Source: Jiella avicenniae
GTDB taxonomy: Bacteria > Pseudomonadota > Alphaproteobacteria > Rhizobiales > Rhizobiaceae
Reading direction: 5' to 3'
Length of the DNA: 59,666 nt
Assembly: GCF_021390325.1 (NCBI RefSeq)
Contig: NZ_JAJUWU010000002.1
Span: forward strand, 1 to 59,666
Position numbers and translations under genes: made by a program
Shown: one piece after another, positions 9,042-16,732 of the stretch
Layout of the letters: every line of letters begins with the position of its first letter
How positions within the stretch are numbered: position 1 is the stretch's first letter
The notes under the pieces: model-generated
The model's database searches: none
The model's input: the letters and a program-made list of their open reading frames with translations, nothing else
Told to the model about the DNA's origin: nothing

Positions 9042-10061
9042 ATGATGTTCTTACCGGATCCTCAGGGAGCCTTGCGACTTTCGCAAGATATCAACGAGCG
9101 TCTTGCCGATAGTCTCGATGCGATGGCCAAGGCCGTCTCGAAAGCTGGCGTCTTGTCGCACAAGGCGCTCACGGTCGGGCGATCGATCCGGGCACGGCGC
9201 AGGATCGCACCGGATTATTTCGCGCGGTACTTCGAACTCCTGAAGGCGGTCGAGGCCGACGATATCCCACGCTCCATCCGGCTGTTGGAGGATATTTCCG
9301 AGGCCGTCGAGCACGACCCGGAGCAAGCGCCCACCGCCAATCGACGCCACGCCGGCGTCGGTTCGCCCGAAGTCTTCTCCTGGGCGGATCTCGATCCGAC
9401 GCGGCGCCAGCGCTACGCCGGTTTCTTCGAAGCCGGAGATGCCGACACGCTCTCGCTCCTTGCGCCACCGGTCGAGGACGTCGAGCGGATGCGCGGGGAA
9501 ATCGACACGGCCTTGCAACGGCTCGACCGCCACCTTCCGGCCTTCGGTGCCGAGATTCGCGTGCTCTTGAGCGAAATCGTGATGTGCCGGGGTGAAGAAC
9601 GGGAGAGCAGCTTCGCCGGCGCCTCGACCTTCTACATCTGGGGCGCGGTCTTCATGAACCCGGCGGCTTACCCGGACAGCCTCGCGGTGCTCCAGGGGCT
9701 GGTGATCGAGAGCACCCATGCTCTTCTGTACGGATTGTCGGAGGGCGGCTCCTTCCTGCGCGATCAGGCGCCGAAGGTCGCCCGTCTTGTTGGCGGCCAG
9801 GAACCCGATCCGGTCGACGAGACGTTTCACGCCGCCGTGGTTTCGGCGCGCCTGCACTACGTTCTGCAGCAACTGACGGACAGGCGCGCCCTCGACGGGG
9901 CCGAGGCCTTACGCGCCCGCCAGCTTTCGGCCCACTCGCTCAATCGCTTCGTCGAGTGCAACGCGGCGCTGGGAGACGAGAGCCGGTTCGCCGATGTCGG
10001 TTGCGCCATGCTGCAGGAAACCCGGCAGCAATTGCAGGTCTCGTCTTCGAGGGCAGCCTGA
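9042..10061 (+). CDS. HExxH-type peptide beta-hydroxylase-like protein, first His missing
   Basis: A 339-residue protein that I tentatively place in the HEXXH-motif putative peptide-modification family (alpha-ketoglutarate-dependent peptide hydroxylases), from the pattern in its C-terminal half: FYIWGAVFMNPAAYPDSLAV, then LVIESTHALLYGL (residues 221-233), then DPVDETFHAAVVSARLHYVL with His263. The expected HExxH reads IESTH, so Ile222 replaces the first metal-binding His while Glu223 and His226 remain. It may therefore be inactive or bind metal differently. The start at 9042 follows GGGAGG at a normal distance. A Tat-exported Arg-rich protein is encoded 293 bp downstream on the same strand. 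Family assignment is moderate. Confidence 0.55.
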   Translation: MMFLPDPQGALRLSQDINERLADSLDAMAKAVSKAGVLSHKALTVGRSIRARRRIAPDYFARYFELLKAVEADDIPRSIRLLEDISEAVEHDPEQAPTANRRHAGVGSPEVFSWADLDPTRRQRYAGFFEAGDADTLSLLAPPVEDVERMRGEIDTALQRLDRHLPAFGAEIRVLLSEIVMCRGEERESSFAGASTFYIWGAVFMNPAAYPDSLAVLQGLVIESTHALLYGLSEGGSFLRDQAPKVARLVGGQEPDPVDETFHAAVVSARLHYVLQQLTDRRALDGAEALRARQLSAHSLNRFVECNAALGDESRFADVGCAMLQETRQQLQVSSSRAA

Positions 10062-10106
10062 GGACACAGCCGCATCGTCGGGGCGATGCCACATTCTGAG
10101 ACGCTA

Positions 10107-10136
10107 GTTCGCAGGCCCCGGGGCCCGACTGCGAAC
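10107..10136. terminator. Stem-loop after the HExxH-like gene
   Basis: Perfect 8-bp arms GTTCGCAG (10107-10114) and CTGCGAAC (10129-10136), with a GC-rich loop that can pair further, 46 bases after the stop codon at 10061. There is no following T-run, so it may be an RNA-stabilising or Rho-assisted structure rather than a simple intrinsic terminator. The rest of the gap to 10354 is relatively A/T-rich around 10180-10260 and probably holds the promoter of the next gene. Confidence 0.45.
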
Positions 10137-10354
10137 GATGCCTCATCGGCTGCAGCGCCATTCGGGAAAGCGGATTGGCGGTAAAAATTACGTTAGGGAA
10201 TGAAAACGCGACATTATCCGGCTCGCTGGCCTTCATCGCGCTATAAGACTGGTCCATAGTGAGTCCTTGGTGGTCGAAGAGACGGAACGTCCAAGGCACG
10301 AGACCTGAGCGCTGCCGGGAACACGCAAGGGGCAACGGAACGGAGAAGAAAATC

Positions 10355-10774
10355 ATGTCGTTGTTCAAGCTTTTTCGGCGCTCTGGTTCGGGGATGGACG
10401 AGGAACGTCCGGATCCGACGCGGCGCAGACTGTTGACCGGGCTTGGCGTCGCCGCCTGCGCCGCTTCAGTCGGAGTCCTGTCGTTCGATACGCGGGCCGA
10501 AGCGGCGACGTCGCCGTTGGAAGACGGGGACCTGCTCGACAGGCTCGACGCACTCGCGGATGGTGAGGCGGACGAGATGGAAGTCGCGCACTACACCGGC
10601 TACCGGCACAACCATTACCGCCGCCGGCGTCGCCGGCATCGCCGGGGCAGCTGTAGGGATCGCTGGTTCCGGCGCCGTCATCCCCGCGCCTGCGGGATCC
10701 GGACGCGGCGCCGGCATCGGCGCAGGTATCGCCGCGACTGCTACAGGGTCGGCCACGTGACGGTCTGCCGCTGA
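10355..10774 (+). CDS. Tat-exported, Arg/His/Tyr/Cys-rich small protein, candidate modified peptide
   Basis: A 139-residue protein of unknown function. Residues 1-50 look like a twin-arginine leader: [14 protein letters not shown] (from 22), a hydrophobic stretch, and a likely cleavage site after AEA (48-50). Residues 51-77 are acidic ([20 protein letters not shown]). Residues 81-139 are extraordinarily basic, with 26 Arg in 59 positions plus His, Tyr and four Cys (100, 113, 129, 138). A GGAGAAG ribosome site precedes the ATG at 10355. The acidic-then-basic layout could be a leader and core as in ribosomally made modified peptides, or an envelope-binding basic protein. The upstream HExxH-family gene makes the first idea attractive but unproven. 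Confidence 0.65.
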   Translation: MSLFKLFRRSGSGMDEERPDPTRRRLLTGLGVAACAASVGVLSFDTRAEAATSPLEDGDLLDRLDALADGEADEMEVAHYTGYRHNHYRRRRRRHRRGSCRDRWFRRRHPRACGIRTRRRHRRRYRRDCYRVGHVTVCR

Positions 10775-10809
10775 GGGGCCCACGCCTGAAACCTTGATGG
10801 AATGTGGCT

Positions 10810-10848
10810 CGGCCGCCGTGGCGCCATCGGGTGCCGCGGCGGCCGTTT
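10810..10848 (+). terminator. Probable intrinsic terminator after the Tat peptide gene
   Basis: Arms CGGCCGCC (10810-10817) and GGCGGCCG (10838-10845), extendable inward, are followed by TTT at 10846-10848. The position, 36 bases after the stop of the Tat peptide gene and before the LexA box of ruvA, fits a terminator insulating the two units. Confidence 0.55.
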
Positions 10849-10910
10849 GCCGAGCATCGACGAGGGCGTGGCGACGGGCCGCCGGCCGTTCATGCCGCCG
10901 GGCCGATTGC

Positions 10911-10925
10911 GTTCTTGACATGTTC
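10911..10925 (+). promoter_or_regulatory. LexA (SOS) box upstream of ruvA
   Basis: GTTCTTGACATGTTC is an exact match to the alphaproteobacterial LexA consensus GTTC-N7-GTTC. It lies 87 bases before the ruvA start; the internal TTGACA (10915-10920) is also a perfect -35 hexamer. LexA binding would therefore cover the promoter. This predicts DNA-damage induction of ruvA and of everything co-transcribed with it, including the inserted toxin-antitoxin pair and ruvB. Confidence 0.85.
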
Positions 10926-11012
10926 TCTTCATGCGCCTACCCGCGATGGGAGCGGGCGCCGACGGGTGGCCCGAAAACATACGGGACGCCTGGTCCCGGC
11001 GGGGCGGCGCAG

Positions 11013-11636
11013 ATGATCGGCAAACTCAAGGGGAGCATCGACGAGATCGGCGAGGACCATCTGATCGTCGACGTTCACGGGGTCGGCTACGTCGCCTATT
11101 GCGGGGCGCGGACGCTCGCCTCGCTGGGCGGCCCCGGCGAGGCCGTCGTCCTGTTCATCGAGACGATCGTGCGAGAGGACATGATCCGGCTCTACGGGTT
11201 CGCGACGACGGCCGAGCGGGAGTGGTTCCGGCTGCTCCAGACCGTCCAGGGGGTCGGGTCGAAGGTCGCGCTCGCCGTCGTCGGGACGCTGTCGCCCGGC
11301 GATCTCGCCAACGCCGTCGCCCTGCAGGACAAGGCGATGGTGGCGCGGGCGCCCGGCGTCGGGCCGAAGGTCGCGGCGCGCATCGTCGCCGAACTCAAGG
11401 ATCGCGCGCCGGCGTTTTCCGGCCCCGGTGCCGAAGCGAGCTTCGGCCTCAAGCGGGACGTCGGCGGCGGCACGGCGGCCGCCCCGATCGCCGATGCGGT
11501 CTCGGCGCTCGTCAATCTCGGCTACTCGCGCGATCAGGCGGCGAACGCCGTCGCCACCGCAGTTGCGGAGGCGGGCGAGGGCGCCGAGAGCGCGAAGCTG
11601 ATCCGGCTGGGGCTGAAGGCGCTGAGCCGGAATTGA
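11013..11636 (+). CDS. ruvA: Holliday junction branch migration protein RuvA
   Basis: A 207-residue RuvA, which binds four-way junctions as a tetramer and loads RuvB. The N-terminal OB domain starts [20 protein letters not shown]. Two helix-hairpin-helix motifs lie at about 70-130 ([18 protein letters not shown] and [20 protein letters not shown]). The C-terminal domain III contacting RuvB ends [14 protein letters not shown]. The start at 11013 is set by the conserved N-terminus. The gene has a LexA box upstream. ruvC, usually immediately upstream in ruvCAB, is absent here, and ruvB is separated by an AbrB/PIN pair. Confidence 0.96.
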   Translation: MIGKLKGSIDEIGEDHLIVDVHGVGYVAYCGARTLASLGGPGEAVVLFIETIVREDMIRLYGFATTAEREWFRLLQTVQGVGSKVALAVVGTLSPGDLANAVALQDKAMVARAPGVGPKVAARIVAELKDRAPAFSGPGAEASFGLKRDVGGGTAAAPIADAVSALVNLGYSRDQAANAVATAVAEAGEGAESAKLIRLGLKALSRN

Positions 11637-11692
11637 GTTGCAGGGATTTGAGAGACCATGCTTACCATCGGCTTGGACACAAGGAGATGGCG

Positions 11693-11974
11693 ATGTTCGA
11701 GGTGATAGTCGATGCTGAAGGCCGGGTGACCATTCCAAAGCCGATCCGCGATACTCTGCATCTTGAGGCAGGAGACCGACTAGCTTTCGTCGAGGTGGAT
11801 GGCTCCGTCGTCCTGCAACCGCGCAACGGTAGCGTTGCAGCGATTTATGGCGCGCTGTCCTCCTATGCTATCCCGGAAACCACCTTGGACGATTACGACG
11901 CCGCTGTCGGTGAAGGGATTTCCGATCACGTCGAGGGCCGGGAAAAAGGAATACGCCAAGGCCGATCGGCGTGA
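11693..11974 (+). CDS. AbrB/MazE-family antitoxin inserted between ruvA and ruvB
   Basis: A 93-residue protein with a SpoVT/AbrB swapped-hairpin DNA-binding domain (MFEVIVDAEGRVTIPKPIRD, then LHLEAGDRLAFVEVDGSVVL) and a C-terminal tail that would neutralise the toxin. I chose the ATG at 11693 because AAGGAG at 11681-11686 is six bases upstream; the ATG at 11687 directly abuts it. It lies 56 bp after ruvA and 3 bp before the PIN gene. No clear palindrome is visible in the short gap, so expression may depend on the ruvA promoter. Confidence 0.88.
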   Translation: MFEVIVDAEGRVTIPKPIRDTLHLEAGDRLAFVEVDGSVVLQPRNGSVAAIYGALSSYAIPETTLDDYDAAVGEGISDHVEGREKGIRQGRSA

Positions 11975-11977
11975 CGC

Positions 11978-12376
11978 ATGCGAGGCATCGATACCAACGT
12001 TCTTCTGAGAGCAGCTCTTCAGGACGATCCGATTCAGTCACGCAAGGCGATCGCGTTTCTTTCCAAGTTGACGACCAAGGATCCCGGTTACGTGTCACTG
12101 TCCGTCGCGCTCGAGTTCCATTGGGTTCTGACAACGCGGTACAGAATCCCGCGCAAGATCGCCGCTTCGATTTTTTCGCGACTGCTAGCTTCCGAGACGA
12201 TCCAGTTCGCGGAATTCGGCACGCTCGTCGAAGCCGTGCATCGGATGGAAACGCTGAATGCCGATTTTGCCGACGCCGTCATTGCTAGTCTGGGACGACG
12301 GGCTGGCTGCCAGTCATCGGTGACTTTCGACCGCAAGGCGGCGAACAGGCTACCAGAGATGGAACTCCTCGAATGA
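11978..12376 (+). CDS. PIN-domain toxin coupled to ruvB
   Basis: A 132-residue PIN-domain protein, the toxin partner of the preceding AbrB-type antitoxin. It shows [18 protein letters not shown] with the first catalytic Asp at residue 5, [19 protein letters not shown] with the conserved Glu, and [19 protein letters not shown] with two further acidic residues, followed by [17 protein letters not shown]. It is predicted to be an endoribonuclease; the target is unknown. Its stop codon overlaps the ruvB start (ATGA at 12373-12376), so toxin and RuvB are translationally coupled. The gene looks intact. Confidence 0.88.
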   Translation: MRGIDTNVLLRAALQDDPIQSRKAIAFLSKLTTKDPGYVSLSVALEFHWVLTTRYRIPRKIAASIFSRLLASETIQFAEFGTLVEAVHRMETLNADFADAVIASLGRRAGCQSSVTFDRKAANRLPEMELLE

Positions 12377-13419
12377 GCGACACCGCGCGCCTGATCTCGC
12401 CCGACAAGCGCGGCGAGGACGTCGATGCGACGCTGCGGCCGCAGCGGCTCGACGACTTCGTCGGCCAGGCCGCCGCAAGGGCCAATCTCAAGGTGTTCAT
12501 CGAGGCGGCGAAGGCCCGGGGTGAGGCGCTCGACCACGTGCTCTTCGTCGGGCCGCCGGGCCTTGGCAAGACGACGCTCGCCCAGATCATGGCCAAGGAA
12601 CTCGGCGTCAATTTCCGCTCCACCTCCGGCCCGGTGATCGCCAAGGCCGGCGATCTCGCCGCGCTCTTGACCAATCTCGAAGAGCGCGACGTTCTGTTCA
12701 TCGACGAGATCCACCGGCTTTCCCCCGCCGTGGAAGAAATCCTCTATCCGGCGATGGAAGATTTCCAGCTCGACCTGATCATCGGCGAGGGCCCGGCGGC
12801 GCGCTCGGTGAAGATCGACCTGTCGAAATTCACCCTCGTCGCCGCGACGACGCGGCTCGGCCTCCTGACGACGCCGCTTCGGGACCGTTTCGGCATTCCC
12901 GTGCGGCTCAACTTCTACACCGTCGCCGAACTGGAACACATCGTCACCCGCGGCGCCCGGCTGATGGGCCTGCCGATGGGAAAGGACGGCGCCGAGGAGA
13001 TCGCCCGAAGGTCGCGCGGCACGCCGCGCATCGCCGGGCGGCTCTTGCGCCGGGTGCGCGACTTCGCCCATGTCGCCGGCGCCGAGACGGTCGACCGCAA
13101 GGTCGCCGACGCGGCTTTGACGCGGCTCGAGGTCGACAGTCTCGGCCTCGACCAGCTCGACCGGCGCTATCTCGACCTGATCGCGCTCAATTTCGGCGGC
13201 GGCCCGGTCGGCATCGATACCATCGCCGCGGCGCTCTCCGAGCCGCGCGACGCCATCGAGGACATCGTCGAGCCCTACCTGCTGCAGCAGGGTTTCCTGC
13301 AGCGCACGCCGCGCGGCCGGCTGCTCACCCAGCATGCCTTCCGCCATCTCGGCTTGGCGGTCCCCGCTGCCTATCAGGGGGTGCAGGCGAGCCTGTTCGA
13401 GGAAGGCGGCGAGGGCTGA
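12373..13419 (+). CDS. ruvB: Holliday junction DNA helicase RuvB
   Basis: A 348-residue AAA+ motor that drives branch migration with RuvA. Walker A is GPPGLGKTT (residues 60-68) and Walker B/DEIH is at 110-115 ([14 protein letters not shown]). The sensor region [20 protein letters not shown] and the C-terminal winged helix ([17 protein letters not shown]) are present. Length is normal. Its start codon overlaps the stop of the PIN toxin gene by four bases, an unusual arrangement, since ruvB normally follows ruvA directly. Confidence 0.97.
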   Translation: MSDTARLISPDKRGEDVDATLRPQRLDDFVGQAAARANLKVFIEAAKARGEALDHVLFVGPPGLGKTTLAQIMAKELGVNFRSTSGPVIAKAGDLAALLTNLEERDVLFIDEIHRLSPAVEEILYPAMEDFQLDLIIGEGPAARSVKIDLSKFTLVAATTRLGLLTTPLRDRFGIPVRLNFYTVAELEHIVTRGARLMGLPMGKDGAEEIARRSRGTPRIAGRLLRRVRDFAHVAGAETVDRKVADAALTRLEVDSLGLDQLDRRYLDLIALNFGGGPVGIDTIAAALSEPRDAIEDIVEPYLLQQGFLQRTPRGRLLTQHAFRHLGLAVPAAYQGVQASLFEEGGEG

Positions 13420-13423
13420 CGCG

Positions 13424-14263
13424 ATGGCGGGCCGCGATCGCATCCGGTTCAGCCGCGACCCTTCGAATGGGGTCGAGGCGATCTCGGCCCGGTTCTTCGG
13501 CCATGCCTACGACATGCATCATCACGACGACTGGCTCGTCGGCGTGACCGATCACGGCGTCCAGGATTTTTTCTGCCGCGGCGCGCGGCGGCAAAGTACG
13601 CGGGACCGCATCATCCTGATCGAGCCCGGCGAGATGCACGACGGACAGGCAGTCACCGAAGACGGCTTCGCCTACGAGATGCTCTACGTTCCTCAGGCCG
13701 TGATGCGCGAAGGGCTCGGCGATCACGCCCGGGAGGAGGGCGGCTTTCGCCAGACCCTGTCGGACGATCCGTTGCTGGCGGGGGCGATCCGGAGCACGTG
13801 CGCCGCCATTGCCGAGCCGAGAGGTCGGCTTGCGCGGGAGGCCGGGCTCGACCGCGTGATCGACCGGCTTCGCGCCCATCTCGGCTTTTCCGGACGAACG
13901 GGTTCGCCGGCCGAGGCGGCGCCGGTGATCGCCCGGCGCGCCCGCGAAAGACTGCACGACGAAATGGCCGCCGAGATCGGCGCGGACGATCTTGCCGCGG
14001 CGTCCGGTGCGGCCAACCGGTTCGCGCTCGCCCGTGCCTTCCGCGCCGCTTATGGCAGTTCGCCGCATGCCTATCTGGTGCGGATCCGGCTCATCGAGGC
14101 GCGGCGGCTTCTGGCGGAGGGCGAAAGTCCGGCTGCCGTGGCCGCCGCCTGCGGCTTTGCCGACCAGAGCCATCTCGGTCGCTGGTTCCGCCGCGCCTTC
14201 GCCATCACGCCGGGAGCCTATCGCGCCGCCTGCACGGGCGTTCCAGACGAACGGGTCGTCTGA
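13424..14263 (+). CDS. AraC family transcriptional regulator
   Basis: A 279-residue regulator with an N-terminal cupin-like ligand-binding domain (FGHAYDMHHHDDWLVGVTDH, IILIEPGEMHDGQAV) and a C-terminal double helix-turn-helix. The HTH includes FALARAFRAAYGSSPHAYLV and the second-helix signature AACGFADQSHLGRWFRRAFA. It starts 4 bp after ruvB, and the DUF2000 gene follows. AraC-DUF2000 pairs recur in proteobacteria, and I infer that this regulator controls its neighbour. The ligand is unknown. Confidence 0.9.
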   Translation: MAGRDRIRFSRDPSNGVEAISARFFGHAYDMHHHDDWLVGVTDHGVQDFFCRGARRQSTRDRIILIEPGEMHDGQAVTEDGFAYEMLYVPQAVMREGLGDHAREEGGFRQTLSDDPLLAGAIRSTCAAIAEPRGRLAREAGLDRVIDRLRAHLGFSGRTGSPAEAAPVIARRARERLHDEMAAEIGADDLAAASGAANRFALARAFRAAYGSSPHAYLVRIRLIEARRLLAEGESPAAVAAACGFADQSHLGRWFRRAFAITPGAYRAACTGVPDERVV

Positions 14264-14309
14264 GACGTAAGGCCTCGTCGGGGCCGCATTCGACGAGAAG
14301 GGCAGAGCG

Positions 14310-14720
14310 GTGACATTCGAGACCAAAGTGGCGATTCTCGTGAAGGAGGATCTGGCGATGTGGCAGAAGCTGAACGTCACGGCGTTTCTGGCGACGGGCA
14401 TCGCGGGCGCGGCGCCGGCGGCGATGGGCGAGCCTTACGAGGATGCCGCGGGGCGGCGGCATGCGGCCCTCCTGGGCCAGCCGGTGATGATTCTTGCGGC
14501 CACCCGAGAGGTGCTGCAGCGCGCCTTTCACCAGGCGATCCAACGGGGACTGCAAAGGGCCGTCTATGTCGAGGCGATGTTCTCGACCGGGCATGATGTG
14601 GCCAACCGAGAGGCCTTCCTCGCCGAACCGGCCGACGCGCCGGATCTCGTCGGCATCGCCCTGTTCGGCCCGCGGAAAGACGTCGACAAGGCGGCGAAGG
14701 GCGCGGGGATGCATCCCTGA
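14310..14720 (+). CDS. DUF2000 family protein
   Basis: A 136-residue protein of the DUF2000 family, which adopts a peptidyl-tRNA-hydrolase-2-like fold; the biochemical role is not established. Recognisable blocks are KVAILVKEDLAMWQKLNVTA at the N-terminus, GQPVMILAATREVLQRAF in the middle, VEAMFSTGHDVANREAF, and KDVDKAAKGAGMHP at the C-terminus. The start is GTG at 14310 after an AGAAGGG stretch. The adjacent upstream AraC-type gene is its likely regulator. Confidence 0.85.
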   Translation: MTFETKVAILVKEDLAMWQKLNVTAFLATGIAGAAPAAMGEPYEDAAGRRHAALLGQPVMILAATREVLQRAFHQAIQRGLQRAVYVEAMFSTGHDVANREAFLAEPADAPDLVGIALFGPRKDVDKAAKGAGMHP

Positions 14721-14743
14721 TCCGGCTCCGCGGCAGGCTTCCT

Positions 14744-14956
14744 TTATCGCTGGGCCGCTGCCAGCGTTTGCGCCTGTTGCCGCAGGTCGGCGGCGCATTT
14801 GTCGAACGGCTGGGTGCCGGGCGTGAAGCCGAAGCGCGCGCATTCCGCTTCGGCCGTGGACGGCTTCCGGACGGCCGTCGAGGTGGCGGTTGATGTAGCG
14901 GCGGAGGTGCAGCCGGAGAGAGCGGCGACGGCAGCGAGGATCAGAAGCGATTTCAT
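14744..14956 (-). CDS. Small predicted lipoprotein
   Basis: A 70-residue protein with a lipoprotein signal peptide (MKSLLILAAVAALSGC), where Cys16 would be lipidated after the LSGC lipobox. A Thr/Ala-rich tether (TSAATSTATSTAV) leads to a short domain with two Cys (ECARFGFTPGTQPFDKCAAD) that may form a disulfide. Similar tiny lipoproteins with this C-terminal motif are common in Hyphomicrobiales, but the function is unknown. I chose the ATG at 14956 because the signal peptide begins there. It converges with the DUF2000 gene. Confidence 0.7.
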   Translation of the reverse strand: MKSLLILAAVAALSGCTSAATSTATSTAVRKPSTAEAECARFGFTPGTQPFDKCAADLRQQAQTLAAAQR

Positions 14957-15209
14957 TGCGATTCCATCACGACGAACTGAAGGCTGAAGCCAGCCGGTCC
15001 TTGACGACCATGACATAGCGTTCCGTCACGCCGGAAAAGGGCAACCGTCGGCCGGCCGGGTTCGGCCGGGCGTTTCGAGCGGGGCGCGGCGGAGATCGGC
15101 GGACCGACGAAGAGAATGGGTCGAGGATGGCGCGAAACCGCCGGTGCGCGAGGCCGGCCCGGCGGCGCATGCGAGTGAAGGCGCGGCCAGACGATCGGCG
15201 CTGAGGCTG

Positions 15210-16610
15210 TCAGCCGGTCGCCAGCACCCGGGCTGCAGCCGCCTCGACCGTCGCCAGCGATGCGCCCGAGAGCGCCTCGCGCGACATGTCGAGGAACCGG
15301 CTCGCCTGAAGGTGCACCGCCCGTCGCTGGTCCTCGGTTCGGCAGGCCGGCATGAGTTCGCCGAGACAGGTGAGGAAATGCTGGCCGGCGATCATGTCCG
15401 AGGCGGCGTATTGGCGGAGATGGCCGAAGCCGATCTCGATGAAGCTGGTGAAGTCGCCCGCCTCGATGATCGCCCGCAACCGTCCGTCCGCGTCGACGAT
15501 GTAGGGATCGCCGGGAGGGCGGGCGGCGATCGCGGCCATCGCGGCCTTCAGCCAGTCGAGGCAGGTGATCGCCGTGTAGGGATCGTTCACCCCGGGCGAG
15601 AGTGCCCGGCCGGCGATCTCGACCAGTTCGTCGAAGAGGAAGTTGATGTCCTGGCGCGGGCTGCGGCTGTTCCCGGCCGCGATGGAGGAAAGGAGCCGAT
15701 CGCGGATGTCCTCGCCGCAGCGTTCCGCCGGCCAGACCTGAAACAGGGTCCGTCCGTGATGGACGAAGACGCCTGGACTGCAGGTGAGCCGGACGACGAC
15801 GTCGGCCGCTTTCGCCGCCTCGATCAACGACCCGCGATCGATGATCTGCAGGTAACCGGTCCTGTCGGATGCGATTTCGCCGAAGGGCCGGGCGCCGTCG
15901 TCGCCGGACCCTTCCTGCCGTTCCCACGCAACCCGCTTTCCGGCCTTCCGGTCGCCCTCTCCGCGAAAACACGGCGGCACCTGCCAGCGGACGTTGTCGT
16001 CCTCCTCCGCGCTGCGGTTGGGCTCGGCCGGGAACTCCTGGTCGATCCGCTTGAGCAGTCCCTGACCGACCCCGGCGATGACGTTGGAGATGTGGATGTT
16101 CGAGGGAACGTGATGGATGAAATAGATCAGAACGCCGATCGAGAAGATCGCCAGGATGATCGCACCGAAGATCGCGAGGTTCGGCACGAACATCTGACCG
16201 AAGACGCTTTCGTCGCCGCCGTCGCGCACGCTTCTGAGCACCAGCATCGAATAGACGAAGGTGGCGACGAAGACGCCGAGGGTGACCTGATTGCCCCGGT
16301 CGTTCATGAAATTGGTCAGGAGCCGCGGACCGAAGCTGCCGGAGGCGAAGACCACCGCCGCCATGGTGACGGAAAACACCGTGCCGGCGACGCCGATCAT
16401 CGAGCCGCCGATGGCCGAGAGAATCGCCCGCGCCCCGTCCGGCTGGGTGGCATAGAGAAACGGGCTCGAACCCAGCGCGTCGTTCGGCACGAGGCCGTCG
16501 AGCTCGATCAGCACGAAGGCGAGGATCGCCGCGACGATCGCCATGACGGAGGGAATGAACCAGTAGCTCGCGCTGATCCGCTCGTAATATTGCAGGATGA
16601 GTGCGCGCAT
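15210..16610 (-). CDS. DUF2254 family membrane protein
   Basis: A 466-residue inner-membrane protein of the DUF2254 family, function unknown. Four transmembrane segments occupy the first roughly 165 residues: ASYWFIPSVMAIVAAILAFV, a second around SMIGVAGTVFSVTMAAVVFA, a third around VTLGVFVATFVYSMLVL, and IFGAIILAIFSIGVLIYFIH. The rest is a cytosolic domain that includes the family block ALSPGVNDPYTAITCLDWL. The start at 16610 is placed at MRALILQYYERI, just before the first membrane helix. The 253-bp gap after its stop (14957-15209) holds nothing I can name. Confidence 0.85.
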   Translation of the reverse strand: MRALILQYYERISASYWFIPSVMAIVAAILAFVLIELDGLVPNDALGSSPFLYATQPDGARAILSAIGGSMIGVAGTVFSVTMAAVVFASGSFGPRLLTNFMNDRGNQVTLGVFVATFVYSMLVLRSVRDGGDESVFGQMFVPNLAIFGAIILAIFSIGVLIYFIHHVPSNIHISNVIAGVGQGLLKRIDQEFPAEPNRSAEEDDNVRWQVPPCFRGEGDRKAGKRVAWERQEGSGDDGARPFGEIASDRTGYLQIIDRGSLIEAAKAADVVVRLTCSPGVFVHHGRTLFQVWPAERCGEDIRDRLLSSIAAGNSRSPRQDINFLFDELVEIAGRALSPGVNDPYTAITCLDWLKAAMAAIAARPPGDPYIVDADGRLRAIIEAGDFTSFIEIGFGHLRQYAASDMIAGQHFLTCLGELMPACRTEDQRRAVHLQASRFLDMSREALSGASLATVEAAAARVLATG

Positions 16611-16732
16611 CGGTTCCGGTCGCAAGTTCTTCGGGACAGGCGCATCTATGGGAGAGCGGGGGAAGAACCAGTGCCGGGCCGCCGCGTCAGGGACCCCGGG
16701 AGCAACGGACGGCGGTACGCAGGGAGAACGCC

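Noticed and set aside
10443-10760. Ala/Gly-rich frame overlapping the Tat peptide gene in another register
   Set aside because: It would encode a hydrophobic AGIAGAAVG-type stretch, but it lacks a ribosome site, whereas the chosen frame has GGAGAAG, a start codon and a clear Tat leader.
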